The notes under the pieces: generated by a model
The model's input: only the letters and a program-made list of their open reading frames with translations
What the model was told of the DNA's origin: nothing
Databases searched by the model: none
Translations under genes and position numbers: made by a program
Assembly (NCBI GenBank): GCA_026389265.1
Contig: JAPLIE010000118.1
Span: 1 to 34,593, forward strand
DNA from: Cyanobacteriota bacterium
Lineage (GTDB): Bacteria > Cyanobacteriota > Cyanobacteriia > PCC-6307 > Cyanobiaceae
DNA: 34,593 bases
Direction of reading: 5' to 3'
Shown here: positions 23,349 through 31,971 of the stretch, in pieces
How the letters are laid out: each line of letters starts with the position of its first letter
Position numbering within the stretch: position 1 is the first letter of the stretch

Positions 23349-24436
23349 ATGGCAGCCGTATTGCAAGTGGCTTGCCTGATCCTGACCATGAATCCCGAGC
23401 AGCTTGCCCATCTCGACAGGATCGGGAGTTTCGTCGATGCCCTGGGCTCACTTCCCTGGATGGAGACTCCCGAGCTCGAACAGATTTCGCTTCGGCTGCT
23501 CGATTTTGATTCCAGTCACTGGCCGTTTCTGCGGGTGCTTTCGTTTCCCCTCTATGCCGAGCTCACGACCCTTCTGGCGAGCGGGGATGCGCTGCCCCAC
23601 CTCAAAAGCCGCCCCCGCATCGCCGTGGTGATGCCGGTATATGCCCCCCGCCGCGATCTGCTGAAGGCGGCCCTCGCCAGCCTGCGCGGCCAGGTGGGGG
23701 TGGCGATCGATTGCTTGATCAGCGTGGATGGTCGGGTTGAGGATCGCCAGCTGGTGGAGGAGCTGGTGGCCGAGCTTGAGGCTGCTGGCGACGACTCCCA
23801 CTGGCGGGTTTCGGTGTTCCTGCTGGAGCGGAATCGCGGCGTGGGGCTGTGCCGCAACCGGGCTTTCCAGGAGGTCACGGCACCCTTCTTCACTTGTCTG
23901 GATGCCGATGACATCTTCCATCCACTGCGCTGTCTGCATGCCCTGCTGGCATTGCAGATCGTCGGTGTGGAGAGGCTGAATACCGGTTGGAGCAGGGTTT
24001 CGCTGGATGAAAACAAAATTGTCTGATCAATGACCGTTTGTATTGCACTGGACAGAGCAGCTTTTTGGCTCGTACAGAGATTTTGTCCCGTTGTGGCTAT
24101 CAGGCGGATCTGCGTCATTTCGAGGATACTGAATTGATGCTGAGGCAACAATTTTTTGGCGTATCCATGCAGGATTTGCCGATTGTTGGCCATTATTTTC
24201 ATACCGAACCCCGGCAGGACTACGCCTCCCTGTCCAGCGTGTGTCGTCTGGAGGTTCATCCGATCATCGGCCACCCCTATCTCTGCGGAACGGTGATTGC
24301 CGAGCAACCGGAGAGTTGGCTAGCGATTGAGCGCAGCCATCGCCAGCGCTATGGCGCTCTGGTCTCGGAGGCCCTCCGAGCGGCCTATCCCGCCGATCCG
24401 GATGCGGCTCACGGTGAGCGGTTCACTGCCGATTGA
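23349..24436 (+). pseudogene. Family 2 glycosyltransferase with a frameshift
   Basis: The first frame (23349-24026, 225 residues) holds a GT2 nucleotide-sugar domain: RIAVVMPVYAPRRDLLKAAL, IDCLISVDGR, LLERNRGVGLCRNRAF and FFTCLDADDIFHP with its DxD-like DADD. It stops after SLDENKIV. The next frame continues the protein without loss from about 24026: INDRLYCTGQSSFLARTEIL, then DLRHFEDTELMLRQQF, to the stop at 24436. Restoring one base near 24020-24026 would join them as IVLINDRLYC. So the gene is either a recent pseudogene or carries a sequencing error. If intact, it would be a protein of about 362 residues. The ATG at 23349 is the likely start. Confidence 0.82.
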
Positions 24437-24469
24437 TGGCTTCCAAGCAGACTGAACGTCCAGCAGCGT

Positions 24470-25159
24470 TCAGCACCGCAGCCGCAGGTTTCGCGGCAGC
24501 TCCTCGCTGATCGCCCCCTCCCCATCCAGGGCCGGATAGGGCCGCCCTTCACGGCGGCACCAGGCAGCCACCTGGGGGTAGGCCCACTCGAACAGCAGCT
24601 TGTTGTAAAACCCGGGTGGCAGGCCTTCGCCGTGCTGGGGCAGCAACCCGGCCAGCTGCCGTTGCCGCGCCGCCTCAAACAGCAGGGTGGCCGTGGCCAC
24701 CGACACATTCAGCGATTGCACCATGCCCTGCATCGGGATGAAGATCGCCTGGTCCACCAGGGCGGCCGTGGACTCACTGAGCCCCCATTTCTCGGCGCCC
24801 AGCACAAAGGCAGTGGGGCCGCTGAAGTCGCACTGGCGATAATCCACGGCCTCCTGGGCAAGGTGGGTGCCGTAGATCCGGAAGCCCTGTTCCCGAAACT
24901 GGGCCAGCACCGTGGCCGAATCGGGATGCACATGCAGCGGCACCCACTTCTGGCTGCCCAGGGCGGTGTCATTGAAGGTGGGCATCCGCCCCTTGAGGCA
25001 AACGGCGTGGGCCTCCAGCACCCCCACCGCATCACAGGTGCGCAGGATCGCCGAGAGGTTGTGGGGTTTATCCACCTGCTCCAGCAGCAGCGTGAGGTTT
25101 GCCATCCGCCGGTCGAGCACGCTTCGGAGGCGCTGGTATCGGCGAGGCAGCAGGGGCAT
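24470..25159 (-). CDS. trmH: tRNA (guanosine-18-2'-O)-methyltransferase (SPOUT family)
   Basis: The 229-residue protein closely follows E. coli TrmH along its whole length: YQRLRSVLDRRMANLTLLLE, VDKPHNLSAILRTCDAVGV with the catalytic Arg, AFVLGAEKWGLS for SAM binding in the trefoil knot, and IPMQGMVQSLNVSVATATLL, followed by a C-terminal part with LLFEWAYPQVAAWCRREGRP. It methylates the 2'-OH of G18 in the D-loop of tRNAs. The ATG at 25159 gives the normal length. It is 19 bp downstream of the HpsJ-like gene, so probably in the same transcript, and convergent with the broken glycosyltransferase. Confidence 0.93.
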   Translation of the reverse strand: MPLLPRRYQRLRSVLDRRMANLTLLLEQVDKPHNLSAILRTCDAVGVLEAHAVCLKGRMPTFNDTALGSQKWVPLHVHPDSATVLAQFREQGFRIYGTHLAQEAVDYRQCDFSGPTAFVLGAEKWGLSESTAALVDQAIFIPMQGMVQSLNVSVATATLLFEAARQRQLAGLLPQHGEGLPPGFYNKLLFEWAYPQVAAWCRREGRPYPALDGEGAISEELPRNLRLRC

Positions 25160-25178
25160 CGGAATCGGACCCGTCAGC

Positions 25179-26237
25179 TCAGCGAGGTACCCGGATCCGC
25201 TGGCGGGATGACTTCTTTTTCTTGCGCCAGAACGGCTTGCGCCAGATTTGCCATTGGCGGGGGATCTTCAGCACCAGGGGGCGGCGCCGGGCCTGGCTCC
25301 GCGGTCGGGAAATCGTGCGGATGGAGCTGCGTTTCGGCAGGCTGAGCCGTTGTTTCAGCCACTGCCACTGGTTGCGGAGGCCCTTCAGGCGGTTGCCCTT
25401 GGCTGGTTTGCTCTTGGCCTTGCGTGCCAGCAGCTTGAGCGATTCCAGCAGGGAGGCCTGGCCGAATAGTCCCTCGGCGCCGCTGGCGAAGCCCAGGGCG
25501 AGCATCAGGCTGGCTACGGCTCCGCGCGCGGTTTGTCGCCCCAGTTCAAGGATGTTGGGGCCCGGCCGGACGGTCTGCACCTGCTGGCGGAAGCGGGTTT
25601 CGGCCTGCTCCAGTTGCCGCAGCAGCCTCTCCCTGACCACATCGTAGGGAATCAGGGAGGCCTGCTCAGGAAGGGGCGGGGCGCCGGGGATCGCCCCCAG
25701 ACGGCCCTTCAGATCGGTGAGATTGGCGGCGCCCATCAGGGCATCGCGGTAGGACTTCAGTTGGGTCTCGCTGTTGCTGATCACCCGTTCGCGCGTGTTG
25801 CGCGAGGCATCCACCCCGATCCAGGTGATCGCCACCTGCAGCGGAACGATCAGCAGGTAGCCCGCAGCGGCCAAGGCCGCCAGGCGCCGCCAGAGCATCA
25901 GCCGCTGGTTGAGTGGTGCATTCCTCGGTTGGAGCATGCAGGCCAGGTGCAGCAGCACCAGACCGAGCAGGATCCAGCTGCCATTGGCCACCAGATTGGC
26001 CAGCACTCGCAGCTGCCATTGGCTGTCGGCCAGCCGGAGCGGAAACAGGGACAGCACCACGGCCGCAACCCCACCGATCAGGAAGGTGGTGGCTCCTCCG
26101 CTGGCCAGATGGGCCAGGCGGTCGGCCTGGGAAAGGGCGATGCGGGCCTTCTCGGGCGCCACCGCGGCTCTGACGCCGGATTCTGGCTTCTGTTCGCCAC
26201 CGATAGCGGCTGGGGCCGAACCTTCGGCGGAGCTCAT
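25179..26237 (-). CDS. HpsJ-like cyanobacterial membrane protein
   Basis: The 352-residue protein has three transmembrane helices in the N-terminal half (about residues 50-68, 80-102 and 117-137), then a soluble helical stretch with NSETQLKSYRDALMGAANLT and LPEQASLIPYDVVRERLLRQ, and a fourth helix near 235-255. The last 80 residues are very basic (many Arg and Lys, ending KKKKSSRQRIRVPR). This layout resembles the cyanobacterial HpsJ family, linked to extracellular polysaccharide in filamentous strains; the assignment rests on general pattern and is moderate. Its function here is not known. It lies upstream of trmH on the same strand. A 190-bp spacer separates it from the divergent alkyltransferase-like gene. 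Confidence 0.6.
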   Translation of the reverse strand: MSSAEGSAPAAIGGEQKPESGVRAAVAPEKARIALSQADRLAHLASGGATTFLIGGVAAVVLSLFPLRLADSQWQLRVLANLVANGSWILLGLVLLHLACMLQPRNAPLNQRLMLWRRLAALAAAGYLLIVPLQVAITWIGVDASRNTRERVISNSETQLKSYRDALMGAANLTDLKGRLGAIPGAPPLPEQASLIPYDVVRERLLRQLEQAETRFRQQVQTVRPGPNILELGRQTARGAVASLMLALGFASGAEGLFGQASLLESLKLLARKAKSKPAKGNRLKGLRNQWQWLKQRLSLPKRSSIRTISRPRSQARRRPLVLKIPRQWQIWRKPFWRKKKKSSRQRIRVPR

Positions 26238-26427
26238 CAGGGCCAGGAGGCGAGGTTGGTCAGCAGGTGGGAAGGGATCGGGCCTGGGCGGCGCGCTCCC
26301 TCCGGCAGGGCTTGACCCTGGCCAATACCGCCAAATTACCTCCAGTGAAGCACCTCCGCAGCGCCATGGGGATGCAGGATTGTGTGATGGGGGCGAGTCC
26401 CCGGCCTGAAACCTGGTCCACCTGGGA

Positions 26428-26859
26428 GTGAGCGGTTTGGAATCTTGGCTGCTGGATGGCGGGGGCCTGGCGGAACCCTGGAGTGATGCCGCTCCTGCTC
26501 TGGGGCGAGCGGAATCTGGCGGTTTGCCGGCTGGGCCCTGGGATCAGCGGGTCTGGCGGCTGGTGGCCCGGATTCCCACGGCCCGACTGGCCACCTATGG
26601 CCAGGTGGCCGAACTTCTCGGGGCCTGGGGGCGGGCCCGCCAGGTGGGCTGGGCCCTGCGGCGGCTGCCGCTTCCCACCCCCATCCCCTGGCACCGGGTG
26701 GTGAATGCCCGCGGCTCGATCACCATGACTCCCAGCCGCGAAGGCAGCGACTGGATCCAGCGGGACCTGCTGGTTGCGGAGGGAATTCCTGTGGATGCCA
26801 GGGGGCGCGTTCCCCTGGCCCGCTTCCGCTGGGACCCACCCCTGCCCTTGGTGTTCTGA
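26428..26859 (+). CDS. Alkyltransferase-like protein (ATL, MGMT family without the acceptor Cys)
   Basis: The C-terminal 105 residues of this 143-residue protein follow the MGMT DNA-binding fold: VWRLVARIPTARLATYGQVA, RARQVGWALRRLP, then PWHRVVNARGSI. The active-site motif of true methyltransferases is PCHR; here Cys is replaced by Trp (W88), the hallmark of ATL proteins such as E. coli YbaZ. ATLs bind O6-alkylguanine without repairing it and hand it to nucleotide excision repair. The GTG at 26428 follows GGGAG closely; the first 35 residues are poorly conserved and the true start could be later. It ends 19 bp before the rsmB start. Confidence 0.83.
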   Translation: MSGLESWLLDGGGLAEPWSDAAPALGRAESGGLPAGPWDQRVWRLVARIPTARLATYGQVAELLGAWGRARQVGWALRRLPLPTPIPWHRVVNARGSITMTPSREGSDWIQRDLLVAEGIPVDARGRVPLARFRWDPPLPLVF

Positions 26860-26878
26860 TGGCAAAGTTGGTGTTGTA

Positions 26879-28255
26879 ATGGCACAAACGGATCGGTTGG
26901 GCCCCGATGTCCCGGGCCTCGAATCCCGCCATCGCGCCTTTCGGGTGCTTCTTGCGGTGGCGGCCGGTGCCTATGCCGATGCGGCGCTGGAGCGGGAGCT
27001 GGCTCAGGGATCGCTCTCGCCCCTGGATCGGGGGCTGGTGACCGAGTTGGCCTACGGCGCCATTCGCCAACGGCGCCTGCTGGATGCCTGGATCAACGCC
27101 CATGCCCGGATGGTTGCCGAGCGCCAGCCCCCACCCCTGCGCTGGCTGCTCCATGTGGGTCTTTACCAGATTCTCTTCAGCGAGCGGGTGCCGGTGTCGG
27201 CGGCCGTGAGCACCAGCGTCGCCCTGGCGCGGCGCATCGGACTGGCCCGGCTGGCTCCCACGGTGAATGCCATCCTCCGGGCGGTGCTGCGCCGGCGGGA
27301 GGCCCTGCCTGGCCCCCTGGCTCCCTGGGATGGCCTCAGCCTCCCCGCCGACCCCGCCGAGCGCCTGGGGCTGTGCCATTCGCTGCCCCCCTGGTTGGCC
27401 ACGGCCCTGCTCGGCTGGCTGCCGGCGGAGGGGGCCGAGGCCTTCGCTCGGGCCGCAGCCACGCCGCCCCCCCTCGACCTGCGGATCAACCCCGCGCGCA
27501 CCGACCGGGCCACCCAGCAGGCGGCCTTCGCCGCGGCAGGGGTGACCGCCGAGCCGCTGCCGGATCACCCTCTGGCGTTGACGCTGCCGGGCCGTTCCGG
27601 GGATCTCCGCGCCCTGCCCGGCTTCCGGGAAGGCCACTGGTGCGTGCAGGATCGCCATGCCCAGGCCGTGGTGCCCCTCCTGGCCCCCAGACCCGGGGAG
27701 CGGATCCTCGATGCCTGCGCTGCGCCGGGTGGCAAGACCACCCAGATCGCCGCATGCCTGCGGGGCCAGGGTGAACTCTGGGCGGTGGATCGCTCCGAGG
27801 CCCGCTTGCGCCGGGTGCGGGCCAACGCCGAGCGGCTGGGGCAGCTCGAGGGCATTGGTTGTCTGGCGGCTGATGCCGGCGATCTGGAGCTCCTGCGGCC
27901 CGACTGGGTCGGCTACTTCGACGCCATCCTGCTGGATGCCCCCTGTTCGGGCCTGGGCACGCTGGCCCGCCATGCCGATGCCCGCTGGCGGGTCACGCCG
28001 GCCTTGATCGAGGAGCTCCTACCGGTGCAGAGCCGTCTGCTGGAGGCGATCGCCCCCTTGCTGCGTCCAGGGGGGCGTGTGGTGTACGCCACCTGCACGG
28101 TGCATCCCCAGGAGAACCGCGGCCGGATCGACGCCTTCCTCCAGGGCCATCCCACCTGGCAACTGGAGCAGGAACAGCAGTGGTGGCCTGGTGAAGGGGG
28201 CGGCGACGGTTTCTATGCCGCCCGTCTTGAGGCCCCAGCCCTCAACGGGGCATAG
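26879..28255 (+). CDS. rsmB: 16S rRNA m5C967 methyltransferase
   Basis: The 458-residue protein has an N-terminal NusB-like RNA-binding domain (residues about 15-150, SRHRAFRVLLAVAAGAYADA) and a C-terminal RsmB-type SAM domain: DRHAQAVVPLLAPRPGERIL, DACAAPGGKTTQIAACL for SAM, the catalytic DAPCSGLGTLARHADARWR with motif IV Cys, and VVYATCTVHPQEN with the second Cys of motif VI. It methylates C967 of 16S rRNA. The ATG at 26879 directly precedes the conserved region. It follows the ATL gene closely and its 3' end overlaps the penicillin-binding protein gene by 14 bp on the other strand. Confidence 0.94.
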   Translation: MAQTDRLGPDVPGLESRHRAFRVLLAVAAGAYADAALERELAQGSLSPLDRGLVTELAYGAIRQRRLLDAWINAHARMVAERQPPPLRWLLHVGLYQILFSERVPVSAAVSTSVALARRIGLARLAPTVNAILRAVLRRREALPGPLAPWDGLSLPADPAERLGLCHSLPPWLATALLGWLPAEGAEAFARAAATPPPLDLRINPARTDRATQQAAFAAAGVTAEPLPDHPLALTLPGRSGDLRALPGFREGHWCVQDRHAQAVVPLLAPRPGERILDACAAPGGKTTQIAACLRGQGELWAVDRSEARLRRVRANAERLGQLEGIGCLAADAGDLELLRPDWVGYFDAILLDAPCSGLGTLARHADARWRVTPALIEELLPVQSRLLEAIAPLLRPGGRVVYATCTVHPQENRGRIDAFLQGHPTWQLEQEQQWWPGEGGGDGFYAARLEAPALNGA

Positions 28256-30578
28256 CAGGCACCGGTGGGGGAGGGGCCACCGGCAGGCTCGGGGCAGGCC
28301 CGGCCGCTGACGGTGGCAAGGGCGGCGGCGGGCTGGGCGGCCCAGACGGCGCGGCGGGTGGTGGGGGCGGTGCCTGGGCAGGTGATGGGGCCGCTGCGGG
28401 AGCTGGGGCGGCCTGGGGCGGAGCTGCAGCAGGTGCGGGTTCGGCGCTGCGCCGTGGGGTGTCCCATGGGCGGGGTTCGACCGGGGCTTCCCAGCTGGGG
28501 CGCTCCTTCTCGGGCTCGGGGGGAGTCCAGCGGCCCTCCTGGCGGGTGGGATCGCTGTCCCCGGTGTTGTCGGCCCAGCGGGAGCGGCCCCGATCCGGAT
28601 CATCCACGGTGGTCTCCCAGCTGCGACCGCTGGGGCCCACTTCCGTGGGGGGAGCGTTGCCGCTTTTCGGGCTCTTGGGCGGCACGTAGGGGATGAAGGA
28701 ACCGGTGAGCACCGGCCTCGGTGGGAAGCTCTGGACCGGGATGTCCTTGAGCAGCCCGAGCATGTAGCTATACCAAGTGGCTGCCGCGGTGGCGCTGCTG
28801 CTGCCTGTCTTCCAGTTTTCGTCGTAGCCGAACCAGATCGCCGTGGTGAGTTGGGGAATTGAGCCGATGAACCAGAGGTCGCGGGCGCCCTCGGCGGTGC
28901 CCGTCTTGCCGGCGACGGGGCGGTCGGGGAGGCTGGCGGGGCGGCCGGTGCCCACATTCACCACGTTCTGCAGCATCCACATCACCGTGTCGGCCACATC
29001 GCTGGGCACCGCCCGGCGCGGCGGCTTGGCATCGATCCGGCGGCTCCAGAGCAGTTCGCCATCGGGCCCATAGATCTCATCGAAGGGGGTGGGCTCCACG
29101 TAGACCCCCCGATTGTTGATGGCGGCGTAGGCAGCCACCATCTCCAGCATCGTCTTCTCGTTGGAGCCGAGCACCATGGCGGGGTATTCGCCGATCTCGC
29201 CGGTGATGCCCAGCTGCCGGGCCACACCGATCACCCTGGGATAGCCCACTTTCTCAGCCAGCCCCACGGCGGCGGGGTTGATCGAGTTGGTGAGGGCACT
29301 GAGCATCGACATGCTCGTGCCTGAGCCGGGGATGCAGAAGCGCTTATAGCCATCGCGATAACAGCGCTCCCGGGAGGTCACGGAGTCCTCCGGCCGCATG
29401 CCGTACTGGATGGCCGCCGTGTAGGCGAACAGCTTGAAGGTGGAACCGGGGGATCGCACCGCTTGGGTGGCGCGGTTGAACTGGCTCCTCTGCCAGTCGG
29501 TGCCGCCCACCATCGCCCGCACCAGGCCCGTGCCGGGCTCCATCGACACCAGCGCACCCTGCAGGCCACCCCCGCCGGCCACCTGGTTCACAACGGACTG
29601 GGCCCGCTCCTGCCAGGCCTGGTTGAGGCCGGTGCGGATCGTGAGGCCACCCACTTCGAGCTCTTCCTTGCTGAGCACCTTGGGCAGCTGCTGTTCCATC
29701 CAGCTGATGAACCAAGGTGCCGGATTGTTGTAGTACTTCGGTTCGGCCGGCTTCAGGGCCAGGGGCGCGGCCTGGGCCCGATCCAGCTGGGCATCATCAA
29801 TGAAGCCCGCCTCCCGCATGCGCCGCAGCACGATGGCGCGACGCTTGAGGGCCAGGTCGGGATTGATCAGCGGTGAGTACACCGAGGGGGCCGGCGGTAG
29901 GCCGGCGATCAGGGCGGCCTCCGGGAGGGTGAGCTGTTCGGGGGTTTTGGAGAAATACACCCAGGCGGCATCGGCCACGCCGTAGGCGCTGGAGCCGAGA
30001 TACACGAAGTTGAGGTATTGCTCGAGGATCTGCTTCTTGCTGAGCTGGCGCTCGATCTTGCTGGCGAGGGCGGCCTCCTTGATCTTGCGCCATAGGGTGC
30101 GGTCCTGGTCGAGGTAGACGGTGCGGGCCAGCTGCTGGGTGATGGTGCTGGCCCCTTCCTCCACCGAACGCTCTTTCAGGTTGCGCACCAACGCGCGAAC
30201 AATGCCCACGCTGTCCACGCCGCCGTGCTGGTAGAAGCGCCGATCTTCGGCGGCCACGAAGGCCTTCTCGATCAGTTTCGGCATCTTGCCGCTCGGTAGG
30301 CGTTCCCGCGTCACCGGTCCGTCCTTGAACAGCACGGCCCCGTTGGCATCCAGCACGGTGAGGGTGCCGGGGCGGTTGTAGCCACTCAGCCGCCGGGCAT
30401 CGGGCAGCAGGGAGTCGATGCCGGCCACAAGGGCGCTCTGGCCGAAGGCAGCCCCCACCCCCAGGCCGGCGGCCAGAAGGCCCGGCAGCAGAAGGCGGCG
30501 GGCGCTCGCCAGGCGATCGCCCTGGGAGCGTGCCTGAATGGCACTCCTGGACCGCCTGGGCGCTCGCAGCTGGGTCAA
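28242..30578 (-). CDS. Class A penicillin-binding protein (PBP1A type) with a proline-rich tail
   Basis: The 778-residue protein has one N-terminal membrane anchor (about residues 28-50), a GT51 glycosyltransferase domain with catalytic E111 in AAEDRRFYQHGG and GASTITQQLARTVYLDQDRT, and a transpeptidase domain with S379-T-F-K382, S432-I-N and K558-T-G. It polymerises and cross-links peptidoglycan outside the plasma membrane. From about residue 640 the tail is low complexity; the last 70 residues are almost entirely Pro, Ala and Ser. The start appears to be TTG at 30578, overlapping the chlG stop as TTGA, so translation is likely coupled. Its last bases overlap rsmB on the opposite strand. Confidence 0.93.
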   Translation of the reverse strand: MTQLRAPRRSRSAIQARSQGDRLASARRLLLPGLLAAGLGVGAAFGQSALVAGIDSLLPDARRLSGYNRPGTLTVLDANGAVLFKDGPVTRERLPSGKMPKLIEKAFVAAEDRRFYQHGGVDSVGIVRALVRNLKERSVEEGASTITQQLARTVYLDQDRTLWRKIKEAALASKIERQLSKKQILEQYLNFVYLGSSAYGVADAAWVYFSKTPEQLTLPEAALIAGLPPAPSVYSPLINPDLALKRRAIVLRRMREAGFIDDAQLDRAQAAPLALKPAEPKYYNNPAPWFISWMEQQLPKVLSKEELEVGGLTIRTGLNQAWQERAQSVVNQVAGGGGLQGALVSMEPGTGLVRAMVGGTDWQRSQFNRATQAVRSPGSTFKLFAYTAAIQYGMRPEDSVTSRERCYRDGYKRFCIPGSGTSMSMLSALTNSINPAAVGLAEKVGYPRVIGVARQLGITGEIGEYPAMVLGSNEKTMLEMVAAYAAINNRGVYVEPTPFDEIYGPDGELLWSRRIDAKPPRRAVPSDVADTVMWMLQNVVNVGTGRPASLPDRPVAGKTGTAEGARDLWFIGSIPQLTTAIWFGYDENWKTGSSSATAAATWYSYMLGLLKDIPVQSFPPRPVLTGSFIPYVPPKSPKSGNAPPTEVGPSGRSWETTVDDPDRGRSRWADNTGDSDPTRQEGRWTPPEPEKERPSWEAPVEPRPWDTPRRSAEPAPAAAPPQAAPAPAAAPSPAQAPPPPPAAPSGPPSPPPPLPPSAAGPAPSLPVAPPPPVPAMPR

Positions 30579-31591
30579 AGCGGGATGGGCGGCGTCACCG
30601 CCAACTGGCTGAGGCCGCTGTGGCCGATGGCCAGAGCGGTGACCAGCATCCCCAGAACAAGGAAGGGTTGGGCGCTCGCCTGATACTTCACATCAAACGC
30701 CACGGGATCACGCAGCAGCCAGATGTCCTGGAACGTGATCTGGGGAACGATCAGCAGCACCAGAAGCACGGCGGCGAAGTGCTGGCCGATCGCCACGAGC
30801 ACCGCCACCATCGCTAGCTGGAACAGATCGATCATGGCAGCACTAATCCAGCTGGCCTTCTCGATGCCGAAGGCCACCGGCAGGGATTGGAGTCCGAGGG
30901 CCCTGTCACCTTCGACGCTCTTGAAATCGTTCACCACGGCGATACCGAGCCCGGCCAGGCTGTAGGCCAGGGTGAGCAGGGCAGTGGTCCAGGTGAGCTG
31001 GCCGAAGAGGGCCTGGCCGGCCCACCAGGGCAGGGCGATATAGCTGGCACCGAGGGCATAGTTGCCGAGCCAGCCGTTTTGCTTCAGCTTCAGGGGTGGA
31101 GCTGAATAGATGTAACTCACGAAGGAGCCCCCGAGGGCAAGCAGCAGCAGCACCGGGGTGGTGTGGCCGGCCCACAGGTCGAGACCCCAGGCCACGGCCA
31201 GACCACTAATCAGCAGCACCCAGATCTGGGCCTTCACCTGCTGGAGGGGAATCGCGCCCGAGGGGATCGGCCGATAGGGTTCGTTGATCGCGTCGATCTC
31301 GCGGTCGTAGTAATCGTTGAGGGTCTGGGTGTAGCCGGCCAACAGGGGACCGCTCATCACCATGCAGGCCAGGGAGGCCAGCACATCCGGCAGACGCCAA
31401 TGAAAATGGCCAGAGGCGGCCGCTCCGCACAGCACCCCCCAGATCAGCGGGATCCAGGTGACCGGCTTCATCAGCTGCAGCCGGATCTTCCAGAGGGTGG
31501 TCGTGCTGCTCGCCCCCTTCATCCCGAGCATCTGGCGGGCGGCGCTGCCTTCGGAGGCGTTCGGCGGGGCGGTAGAGGGGCTGTCGCTCAC
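30575..31591 (-). CDS. chlG: Chlorophyll synthase
   Basis: The 338-residue integral membrane protein of the UbiA prenyltransferase family has both diphosphate-binding sites: NDYYDREIDAINEPYRPIP at residues 92-110, the form specific to chlorophyll synthases, and NDFKSVEGDR near residue 215. Eight or nine transmembrane helices are visible, and the C-terminal LLRDPVAFDVKYQASAQPF segment is also conserved in ChlG. It attaches the phytyl or geranylgeranyl tail to chlorophyllide a, the last step of chlorophyll a synthesis, in the thylakoid or plasma membrane. It lies between the DUF2862 gene (36 bp upstream) and the penicillin-binding protein, all on one strand. Confidence 0.96.
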   Translation of the reverse strand: MSDSPSTAPPNASEGSAARQMLGMKGASSTTTLWKIRLQLMKPVTWIPLIWGVLCGAAASGHFHWRLPDVLASLACMVMSGPLLAGYTQTLNDYYDREIDAINEPYRPIPSGAIPLQQVKAQIWVLLISGLAVAWGLDLWAGHTTPVLLLLALGGSFVSYIYSAPPLKLKQNGWLGNYALGASYIALPWWAGQALFGQLTWTTALLTLAYSLAGLGIAVVNDFKSVEGDRALGLQSLPVAFGIEKASWISAAMIDLFQLAMVAVLVAIGQHFAAVLLVLLIVPQITFQDIWLLRDPVAFDVKYQASAQPFLVLGMLVTALAIGHSGLSQLAVTPPIPL

Positions 31592-31627
31592 GGTGGCGGG
31601 GCTGGGCGGCCGGGGTAGGAGGCCGGC

Positions 31628-31840
31628 TCAGGCGGCAATGATCTCGTCGTCGAAGAACCAACTGGTGGTGCCGTCAGCCAGTTCCACCACCACACCCACA
31701 CCGGTGCCATCGGTCATGCGATAGCCCTTCACCATTCCGATGGGATCGGCCTTGAGGGTGGCGACCAGGCCGGCAGGAATGCGGTCCCGAACCCGGGTCA
31801 CCCGCACTTTCATACCGATGGAGATGGCGGCTTCGGCCAT
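31628..31840 (-). CDS. Small DUF2862/PetP-like protein
   Basis: The 70-residue protein reads as one small SH3-like beta barrel: GMKVRVTRVRDRIP, IGMVKGYRMTDGTGVGVVVE and a C-terminal TTSWFFDDEI. The GxGVVVEL...WFF(E/D)DEI ending is what I associate with the cyanobacterial DUF2862 family, to which the cytochrome b6f subunit PetP belongs. PetP influences linear electron flow. I cannot separate PetP itself from a paralogue by eye. The ATG at 31840 starts at MAEAAISIG; an ATG 12 bases upstream would add MPGA. It is the first gene of a likely chlG-containing operon and is divergent from hisF across about 130 bp. Confidence 0.68.
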   Translation of the reverse strand: MAEAAISIGMKVRVTRVRDRIPAGLVATLKADPIGMVKGYRMTDGTGVGVVVELADGTTSWFFDDEIIAA

Positions 31841-31971
31841 GGCGCCCGGCATTGCAAAAGTGGGCTAACCCTAACAGGGAAGGCGGATTGTTCCTCCCTC
31901 CGCAGCCCGAACAGGACGGCCCCCAGGAGGTCTGCCATTGTTGAATCCCTAAGGCTCGGATCGCCGGAGCG

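Noticed and set aside
26428-26859. An active O6-methylguanine-DNA methyltransferase
   Set aside because: The acceptor cysteine is Trp (PWHR), so the alkyltransferase-like class fits instead.
26720-27973. A 417-codon minus-strand frame opposite rsmB
   Set aside because: The sense strand encodes complete RsmB motifs; the antisense product shows no family character.
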